DNA of 64,000 bases. Source: Streptomyces sp. NRRL S-340. GTDB taxonomy: Bacteria > Actinomycetota > Actinomycetes > Streptomycetales > Streptomycetaceae. The stretch covers positions 166,039-230,038 of the forward strand of contig NZ_JOIY01000027.1 of the NCBI RefSeq assembly GCF_000720185.1. The letters run 5' to 3'. Position 1 is the first letter of the stretch; the number at the start of each line of letters is the position of its first letter. The notes below the pieces were generated by a model, which was given only the letters and a program-made list of their open reading frames with translations, was not told the DNA's origin and searched no databases. Shown here one piece after another: positions 1-6,076 of the stretch. The translations under genes and the position numbers were made by a program.

Positions 1-2
1 AC

Positions 3-827
3 CCCCGAGCGCTCGGGGCGTTCCTGAAGGCCCGCCGGGCCGAACTGGCCCCGGACGACTTCGGACTGCCCGGGACCGACTCGCGCCGCAAGGTCGCGGG
101 GCTGCGCCGGGAGGAGGTCGCCCGGATCGCGGCGATCAGCGTCGACTACTACACGCGGCTCGAACAGGGCCGCGTCCCCGCCTCCGTCTCCGTGCTCGCC
201 GCCGTGGCCCGCGCGCTGCGCCTGGACGACGACCAGCAGACCTACCTGTACCGGCTCGCGGGCAAGGCCGACGCCCGCCCGCGCGGCCCGCGCCCCGCCC
301 AGCGGGTGCGGCCCGCCATGCGGCGCCTGCTCGCCCAGCTCACCGCCACTCCCGCCGTCGTCCTGGGCGACCGGCTGGACGTCCTGGCCTGGAACGCGGC
401 GGCGGCGGCACTGTTCACCGACTTCTCGCGGGTGCCGCCCGACCGGCGCAACTACGTGCGCCTGCTGTTCACCGACCCCGTGGTCCGCGCCCTGCACCGG
501 GAGTGGCGGCACGACGCCCGCGACGCCGTCGCCGCCCTGCGCATGGGCGCCGGGCCCGACGACCCCGAACTCGCCCGGCTCGTCGGCGAACTCTCCGCCG
601 CCGACGCCGACTTCCGCACCTGGTGGGCCGAGCACCGGGTGATCACCGCGGGCTACGGCACCAAGCACTACCGGCACCACCTGGCCGGTGACCTCACCCT
701 CGACTGCGACACCTGGGACAGTCCGGACGGCTCGGGGCAGCGGCTCATGGTCCTCACCGCCGAGGCCGGCAGCCCGTCCCACGAAGCACTGCGCCTTATC
801 ACCTCGGCCTCCGCCCACCCTGCCTGA
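3..827 (+). CDS. XRE-family regulator with MmyB-like domain (5' end cut by window)
   Basis: The open frame runs in from the left edge, so the first few codons are missing. The N-terminal part is a helix-turn-helix of the kind that follows 'LGAFLKARRAEL', with the family hallmark 'GLRREEVA' and 'YYTRLEQGR'. After it comes an MmyB-type ligand-binding domain, with 'LDVLAWNAAAAAL' and, near the C terminus, 'HHLAGDLTLDCDTW'. Proteins of this kind are common Streptomyces DNA-binding regulators, often of a neighbouring oxidoreductase or efflux gene, but the target here lies outside the window. It converges on the DUF3040 gene, with 82 bp between stops. Product class is confident; ligand and targets are unknown. 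Confidence 0.9.
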   Translation, partial: PRALGAFLKARRAELAPDDFGLPGTDSRRKVAGLRREEVARIAAISVDYYTRLEQGRVPASVSVLAAVARALRLDDDQQTYLYRLAGKADARPRGPRPAQRVRPAMRRLLAQLTATPAVVLGDRLDVLAWNAAAAALFTDFSRVPPDRRNYVRLLFTDPVVRALHREWRHDARDAVAALRMGAGPDDPELARLVGELSAADADFRTWWAEHRVITAGYGTKHYRHHLAGDLTLDCDTWDSPDGSGQRLMVLTAEAGSPSHEALRLITSASAHPA

Positions 828-909
828 CCAGGGCTTCCCGCGGCCCGCGCCGCCACCGGACGTCCCACGCGCCCCGCGCGAGGCTTCCCCGCCCGCGCCG
901 CCACACGGC

Positions 910-1221
910 TCAGACGGAGCGCGAGCGCCCGCACCACAGCCGCAGCGCGGCGAACAGCGCCAGGGGCCACACCGCGGCGAACGCCCAGATCACCCCCGGC
1001 TCGGCGGTGGCGGCACCGGCCGTCAGGAGCGCGACGGCGACCGCCAGCAGCAGGACGACGGTCCGCGTCCGCGGGGCGTACGCCGCCACCCGGGCGGGGT
1101 CGGGGCGCCTGCGGCGCCGGGTGGAACTCAGTCGCCGGACCAGTCGGCGGTCACGGCTCAGTGCGCGTTCTATCTCGTCCAGGATCCGCTGTTCGTGATC
1201 GGGAAGTCTGTTTGTCGACAC
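910..1221 (-). CDS. DUF3040 small membrane protein
   Basis: A 103-residue protein. The GTG start is chosen because AGGAG sits 7 nt upstream and the product then begins near the family's opening motif (here 'LPDHEQRILDEIERAL'). The first half is charged and Arg-rich. It is followed by two hydrophobic stretches ('TVVLLLAVAVALLTAG' and 'VIWAFAAVWPLALFAAL') that look like a membrane hairpin with a basic tail. DUF3040 proteins are widespread in Actinobacteria and have no assigned biochemical role. The open frame continues upstream through the Gly-rich antisense of the neighbouring gene, but that part has no family similarity. The pyruvyl-transferase stop lies 65 bp away on the same strand, so co-transcription is possible. 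Confidence 0.85.
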   Translation of the reverse strand: MSTNRLPDHEQRILDEIERALSRDRRLVRRLSSTRRRRRPDPARVAAYAPRTRTVVLLLAVAVALLTAGAATAEPGVIWAFAAVWPLALFAALRLWCGRSRSV

Positions 1222-1286
1222 TGTTGCTCCTACGGGGACCGAGCTGCCTGCCGCGTCCCGTTCCGGGTGCCCGGCCGCTCCTCGGC

Positions 1287-2666
1287 CTAACCGCGCCGGG
1301 CACCGGCCGAGCGCCCGTACGGCGCCTGCGACGGGCTGGTGCCGGGCGCCGCGGTCCGGCTCCGGCGTGCCGCGCCCGACGCCTCCGCCGCCGGGGAGGC
1401 CCCCGCCGCCTCCGCCGTCCCCGCCGCTCCCGCTGCCCCCGCGGTCTGGGAGGCCTCCGCCGTTCCCGCCGCCCCCGCGGCCTGCAAGGTCCCCGCCGTT
1501 CCCGTCGGCCCCGTCGGCTTCGCCGTTCCCGCCGCCCCCGCCACTCCCGCGGCCTGCGAGGCCCCCGCCGTTCCCGCCGCCTGCGCCGCTCCCGCCGTCC
1601 CCCCGGCCTGGGAGGTCCCCGCCGTTCCCGCCGCCTGCGCCGCTCCCGCCGCTCCCGCGGCCTGGGAGGCCCCCGCCGCCCCCGCCGCCGGAGCGGCTCC
1701 CGCCGTTCCCGTGGCCCCCAGCGCCGCCGTCAGCTCCTGGGCCGCGTCCCGCCCGGTCCCAGTGGTCCACTCGTCCCGTATCTGCCGCGCGGCCACCCGG
1801 CCCGAGGTCAGGCACCAGCCCCACCACCGGTCCAGCTCACCCGTCCCGGACCGCTCCAGGTGCTCGGCCGGTACCAGCGCGGGCCAGCCGCAGGCGCGCG
1901 CCTGGGCGCTCACCTTCGCGCCCCCGGCGACCGGGTCCACCGCCAGCGCGGGCGTGCCGGCGCGCAGCGCGAGCACCATGCCGTGCAGCCGGTCGGTGAC
2001 GACGAGGTCCAGGCGCAGGAGCACGGACTCCAGCTGGGCGGGGGTGGCGCACAGCCGCCAGTCGTGCGCGTCGAGCCGGGTCTCCAGTTCCAGCCGGGCG
2101 CAGTCCTTGCCGTGCAGCCAGGACGTCACCGCCGCGGCGACCGCGTCGTGCCGGCGCGCGGGCCCGTACTCGTGCTGCCCGTGTGTCAGCACCACCCCGA
2201 CCACGGGCCGCGCCGGCAGGGCGGGAGCGCCGGCCGCGAGGTCCAGGGCGGGAGCGGTGGCGGGCGCGTCGCGCGCCAGGACGCGGTGGAAGCCGGTGAC
2301 GGCCGGGCTGCCCGGGTCGAGCACCGAGGTGCCCACCGCGATCCGCACGCAGTGCGCGAACCGCCGGTGCAGCTCCTCCACCTGGGGCCCGTGCAGCGGC
2401 CCGCACACGAACACCAGCTGCCCGTACCGCCTGGGCACCACGTCGTCCAGATGCAGGGCGTCCGGCCGGAAGCCGGGACTCCAGGCGACGTCGTACGCCA
2501 GCCCGGCCCGGCGCAGCACGTCCTCGGCCCGGTGCAGCGCCAGCACGTCCCCGGCCGTAGCCTCCCCGTCCGGGAAGCTGAACCAGCCGGTGAGCAGCAC
2601 GCGTGACCCGTGGTGTCCCTGATGCACAGTGCCCGCCGAGTGCCCGCCCGCCCCGCCCCCATGCAC
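1287..2666 (-). CDS. Polysaccharide pyruvyl transferase family protein with repetitive Ala/Gly/Thr tail
   Basis: 459 residues from a GTG; an alternative GTG at 2627 would remove 13 residues and fits the domain start ('VLLTGWFSF') equally well. The region up to about residue 300 resembles the pyruvyl transferase family, with the signature 'DRLHGMVLALRAGTPALAVD' about two thirds of the way through. These enzymes transfer pyruvate from PEP to sugar residues of cell-surface polymers. The last 150 residues are almost only Ala, Gly, Thr, Gln and Ser, in an irregular 'AAGTAG' repeat, and look disordered or wall-spanning. The gene starts 21 bp after the mgtC stop, so the two are probably one operon. 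The sugar acceptor cannot be told from sequence. Confidence 0.75.
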   Translation of the reverse strand: MHGGGAGGHSAGTVHQGHHGSRVLLTGWFSFPDGEATAGDVLALHRAEDVLRRAGLAYDVAWSPGFRPDALHLDDVVPRRYGQLVFVCGPLHGPQVEELHRRFAHCVRIAVGTSVLDPGSPAVTGFHRVLARDAPATAPALDLAAGAPALPARPVVGVVLTHGQHEYGPARRHDAVAAAVTSWLHGKDCARLELETRLDAHDWRLCATPAQLESVLLRLDLVVTDRLHGMVLALRAGTPALAVDPVAGGAKVSAQARACGWPALVPAEHLERSGTGELDRWWGWCLTSGRVAARQIRDEWTTGTGRDAAQELTAALGATGTAGAAPAAGAAGASQAAGAAGAAQAAGTAGTSQAGGTAGAAQAAGTAGASQAAGVAGAAGTAKPTGPTGTAGTLQAAGAAGTAEASQTAGAAGAAGTAEAAGASPAAEASGAARRSRTAAPGTSPSQAPYGRSAGARRG

Positions 2667-2687
2667 CGCCCGTCCGGCCGAGCGGGC

Positions 2688-3431
2688 CTACGCGTCCTGC
2701 TCCTCCTCCGCCGTGCCGAGGCTCAGCTCGACGTCCACCACGCCGTCGTCGTGGAACAGTTCCGAGGCCAGCCGTCCCGCGTCGGCGGTGCCCTCCAGGC
2801 GCAGCAGGACCCGGGCCGCGGCGTCGGTGCGGCCCGGCAGCCGGTCGGCCTTCACCTCCAGGATGCGAAAACCCCGGCTGGTGCACGCCTCCATCAGCCG
2901 CGGCAGCAGGGCCCGGCCCGTCAGATACGTCAGGCGCACCTCGACGGTGGCCGGCACCAGGCCCGGGGTGAGCCGGCGCGAGAGGCGGGGGTAGCCGCGT
3001 ACGACGAGGAAGTGCAGCACGGTCGTGGTCAGCGCCAGGATCGGCAGCCCGCCCCCGCAGGCCATGCCGACGGCGCAGGTCAGCCAGATGGTGGCGGCGG
3101 TGGTCAGTCCGCGCACCGCGTCCCGCCGTACGAAGATCAGACCGCCGCCGATGAAGCCGATGCCGGAGACGATCTGGGCGGCCACCCGGGACGGGTCGAA
3201 GGACACGTGGTCCAGGCCCAGCACGTTGGTGAAGCCGTGCTGCGACACCTCCATCATCAGCGCGCTGGCGACGCCGACCAGGGTGTGGGTCCGCAGTCCC
3301 GCGCTCTTCTGGTGGGCCTCCCGCTCCCAGCCGATCAGGCTCGACAGCAGCAGCGCCAGCCCCAGCTCGGCGAGCTGGCGCAGGCCCTGTCCATTGGCCA
3401 CGTCCCACAGCGGAACCGCGAGCCCCGGCAT
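2688..3431 (-). CDS. MgtC/SapB family membrane protein
   Basis: 247 residues. The ATG is preceded by GAAGGGAG at good spacing. The N-terminal two thirds is the MgtC domain: four to five membrane segments with the signature 'SSLIGWEREAHQKSAGLRTH' and the glycine-rich 'IVSGIGFIGGGLIF'. A soluble C-terminal part with an ACT-like pattern ('VEVRLTYLTGRALLPRLMEA') follows, as in full-length MgtC. Family members act at the inner membrane in low-magnesium or acid adaptation, partly by inhibiting F1Fo ATPase. The gene is followed at 21 bp by the pyruvyl-transferase gene and is divergent from the PPOX gene, with a 116-bp shared promoter region. No Mg-responsive leader can be recognised. Confidence 0.85.
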   Translation of the reverse strand: MPGLAVPLWDVANGQGLRQLAELGLALLLSSLIGWEREAHQKSAGLRTHTLVGVASALMMEVSQHGFTNVLGLDHVSFDPSRVAAQIVSGIGFIGGGLIFVRRDAVRGLTTAATIWLTCAVGMACGGGLPILALTTTVLHFLVVRGYPRLSRRLTPGLVPATVEVRLTYLTGRALLPRLMEACTSRGFRILEVKADRLPGRTDAAARVLLRLEGTADAGRLASELFHDDGVVDVELSLGTAEEEQDA

Positions 3432-3547
3432 GCGTCTCCCTTCGTCGGTGTCCTTCCGGCCCCTGCCGCCCATTGTGGGTCCGGCCCGCCGGAGAGGGGG
3501 TACCCGGCCCGCGGACGCGCTCACGTGGCGGGGAAGGAGGCGCCGAG

Positions 3548-4006
3548 GTGCCACGGATGGACGCCGAGGAGGCCCGGCGGCGGTTCGCCGCCGCGCGCGT
3601 GGCACGGCTGGCCACGGTGGACCCGGCCGGCCGGCCGCACCTGGTGCCCGTGGTGTTCGCCGTCCCGGACGGCGGCACGATCGTGACCGCCGTCGACCGC
3701 AAACCGAAGAGCACCACCCGCCTGAAGCGGCTGCGCAACATGGCCGCCCATCCCTGTGTGTGCCTGCTGGCGGACGCGTACGACGAGGACTGGACCCGGC
3801 TGTGGTGGGCCCGCGCCGACTGCCGCGCCCGCATCCTGCCTGCCGGCCGGCCGGACGAGGCGGCGGACGCCGGCCGGCGGCGGGAGCGTGAGGAGGCGCT
3901 GGCGCTGCTGTGCCGCAAGTACCCGCAGTACACCGACCAGCCCCCGGACGGCGCGGTGGTCGCGCTGTCCGTCCGGCGCTGGACGGGCTGGTCGGCGGAC
4001 CCGTAG
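3548..4006 (+). CDS. PPOX-class (split-barrel) F420/FMN-dependent oxidoreductase, TIGR03668-like
   Basis: 152 residues. The GTG start is set by AAGGAGG 7 nt upstream; a second in-frame ATG lies 9 bp downstream. The fold is the split beta-barrel of pyridoxamine-phosphate-oxidase-like enzymes: 'ARLATVDPAGRPHLVPVVF' at residues 16-35, then 'TAVDRKPKSTTRLKRLRN', the usual phosphate-binding segment. The C-terminal 'LLCRKYPQYTDQPP' pattern is typical of the Rv0121-type subgroup, which probably binds F420. The substrate is unknown. It stands alone, divergent from mgtC. Confidence 0.85.
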   Translation: MPRMDAEEARRRFAAARVARLATVDPAGRPHLVPVVFAVPDGGTIVTAVDRKPKSTTRLKRLRNMAAHPCVCLLADAYDEDWTRLWWARADCRARILPAGRPDEAADAGRRREREEALALLCRKYPQYTDQPPDGAVVALSVRRWTGWSADP

Positions 4007-4586
4007 GAGTGCGCCGGCCGCGCAGGGTGCGGACCGCCTGCTTCACCTCCGGCCGGCGTGCGATCCGGCACGGGGCCGCCGTGACGGCCGTGATCGACGC
4101 CTCGCCCGGCGCCACCGCGGCTCCGTCCCCCGCGCCCCCGGGGAGAAGCGGTGAGCGGGCCGGGCGGCTGCTCCATGTCCGGCCGCGCCGCGCCGAACGA
4201 CCGCCCTGGGCCCCGTGCGCGGACCGCGACCGCCCCCTCGGCGTGCCGCGGCCGGACGCCGTCCGCCCTGGGCCCCGTGCGCGGACCGCGACCGCTCCCT
4301 CGGCGTGCCGCGGCCGGACGCCGCGGTCTCCTGCCGGGCCCTGGACGGCGCGGACGCGGACGCGGCGGCGGGAGGTGACCGAGGAGGCGCGGCGGATACT
4401 GGCCGTGCTGCACCCCGGGACGCCGTACGACGTCCGGTTCGCGCCCGTCGCCCGCCCTTGAGGCGGACCGGGAAGCTCACCGCCGGCGGGCAGCAGGCCG
4501 CGCCGGGTGGAAAGGGGGCGCTGCGGGCCGCTCGTGGTGGCCCGCAACGCCCCCCGGCACGCGCCCCGGGGGAAGCCCGGGGGGAT
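4007..4586. other. Gene-poor gap with a 62-bp tandem duplication
   Basis: 580 bp between the PPOX gene and the trypsin gene. I find no frame with convincing protein similarity. One short frame ending at 4461 closes with 'PGTPYDVRFAPVARP', which may be the remnant of a lost gene but is too short to assign. The main structure is the tandem duplication at 4201-4323. Confidence 0.6.
4201..4323. repeat. 62-bp direct tandem duplication
   Basis: Bases 4201-4262 and 4263-4323 are the same segment (beginning CCGCCCTGGGCCCCG) repeated with a 62-bp period and one visible C/T difference. 62 is not a multiple of three, so the duplication would shift any reading frame across it, which argues that the region is non-coding. 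Confidence 0.9.
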
Positions 4587-5405
4587 TCAGGAGCCGACCT
4601 GCGCCGTGACCAGGTCCGAGAAGGTGGTCAGCCGTGTGTACACACCCGGACGGCCCGCCTCGGCGCAGCCGTCGCCCCAGGAAGTGATCCCTGCCAGGAC
4701 GCCCCCGACTAGCAGGGGACCGCCGCTGTCGCCCTGGCAGGTGTCTGTGCCGCCGGATTCGTATCCGGCGCAAACCATGTCGCTCGCGACGAAGTCGGAG
4801 CCGTAGGCGCCCGCGCAGCCGCTGTCGGACACGACCGGTACGGTCGCGGTCCGCAACTGGTTGGAGGGACTGCCGCTTTCGGTGGTGGTGCCCCAGCCGA
4901 GGACGCGGGCCGTGGTCCCGGCCGCGTACGCACCGGTGTCGGCGGGGGAGACGTACTTCGCCGGGGCGTACGGCATCGCGGTCGCCAGCGTCAGCACGGC
5001 CACGTCGTCACCGCTCGCCGCGTCCGTGTAGTCCGGGTCGACCCAGATGCCGCTGACCGCGCTGACCGTCCCGTCGGTGCCGTCGAGGTTGGTGCGGCCC
5101 CCGACGACCCGCACGCTGCCGGTGGTCTCGCCGGACACGCAGTGCGCCGCGGTGACCACCTTCCGGGCGGCCACGAGCGTGCCGCCGCAGAACTGGTTGC
5201 CGGCGGTGTCGGTGAGCTGGACGACGAAGGGGTACGCGCTCGTCGTGGTCGGCGTACCGCCGACGACGGACTCCGGTACGCCGGCGCCGGGCCGGTCGGC
5301 GGCGTGGGCGCAGGGCGCGGTGAGCAGCGCGGTCGCGGCGCCGGCCGACAGTGCGGCGGCGGTCCGTCCGCGACGGCCGGGTCTGGCGCGGGTGAGGCCG
5401 AACAT
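4587..5405 (-). CDS. Secreted trypsin-like serine protease
   Basis: 272 residues; ATG preceded by GAGGAGA. Residues 1-35 are a signal peptide (twin basic start, Ala/Leu core, cut after 'CAHA'), then a short pro-segment ending before the mature N terminus 'VVGGTPTT' at residue 47. The catalytic triad is His88 ('TAAHC'), Asp134 ('DDVAVL') and Ser227 ('GDSGGP'). Asp221 in 'GTDTCQGDSGG' is the S1-pocket residue giving trypsin specificity for Lys/Arg. Six cysteines match the three disulphides of Streptomyces griseus trypsin. Such proteases are made late in growth and help degrade substrate mycelium. Monocistronic, with a long GC-rich upstream region. Confidence 0.93.
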   Translation of the reverse strand: MFGLTRARPGRRGRTAAALSAGAATALLTAPCAHAADRPGAGVPESVVGGTPTTTSAYPFVVQLTDTAGNQFCGGTLVAARKVVTAAHCVSGETTGSVRVVGGRTNLDGTDGTVSAVSGIWVDPDYTDAASGDDVAVLTLATAMPYAPAKYVSPADTGAYAAGTTARVLGWGTTTESGSPSNQLRTATVPVVSDSGCAGAYGSDFVASDMVCAGYESGGTDTCQGDSGGPLLVGGVLAGITSWGDGCAEAGRPGVYTRLTTFSDLVTAQVGS

Positions 5406-6076
5406 GCGTCTCCTCGTGGGCTGGCCGGTGGGGGATCGCGCGGGCTGGGGGGCTGAGCCGGTCGGTACGGGAACCGGTGCTCGGACTCCCACGTGCCCGG
5501 GCGAGCGGCACGTCCCTCACGCTAGGACCCACCCCGCCCGCCCCCAATGAGGGAACCCCCTAGGGCGCCCGCACAGGGAAAACCCTCGGTGACACCCGGC
5601 ACACGCGCCGTACGGCCCACCACCTCCGGGCGCCGGGCCCGCCGCTGACGGACCGCCGGCAGCGGACGCCCGCCCGCCCCCCGGCACGCACCCCACGCCC
5701 ACCGGGCGCCACCGTCCGCCCGGAACCCGGGAACGGCAGGGGGCCAAGGCGGCAGGCAGGGCCGGGAACCGGGCGGGGCGGCGGACGCGGTGGCGGGGGA
5801 GGCCGGTACGGACGGCAGCCGGGCGGCGGCCGGGGGGCGGGTGGCGGCGACCCGTGGGCACGCGGGGGCGAACCGCGCGGCGGGGGCCGGGGCGGATGTG
5901 ACCCGTGCGGCCGCGAAGGCGCCCCGGTCGGTGCGAGGCCGTGCGGCGGCGGCCCGTGCCGTCAGGGGCCGGGCGGGAGCGACCGGTGCGGTCGTCTCCC
6001 GTCGGTTCGCGACGACGCACCGGCCGCGGCAGCCACGCGCACTGAGATCCACCCGGTCAGTCAACCCGGGCCGCGC
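5406..6076. other. Intergenic region between trypsin and LAL regulator genes
   Basis: 671 bp without a convincing gene; open frames here are GC-bias artefacts. It holds the trypsin promoter. On the minus strand, TAGCGT at about 5519-5524 is a plausible -10 box. Upstream of it at 5550-5590 are two similar blocks, AGGGAACCCCCT and AGGGAAAACCCT, which could be a repeated regulator half-site. No terminator-like perfect hairpin is seen. Confidence 0.5.

Noticed and set aside
910..1827. Long frame producing a Gly-rich 305-residue protein ahead of the DUF3040 region
   Set aside because: The Gly-rich half is antisense/frame-shifted translation of the repetitive pyruvyl-transferase tail. The GTG at 1221 has a proper ribosome site and fits the family start.
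1837..4413. 858-residue minus-strand frame covering mgtC and beyond
   Set aside because: Arg/Pro/Gly-rich shadow of mgtC and the pyruvyl-transferase gene in another frame; no domain.
4374..4461. Short frame ending 'PGTPYDVRFAPVARP'
   Set aside because: Less than 30 codons with no family match or good ribosome site spacing.
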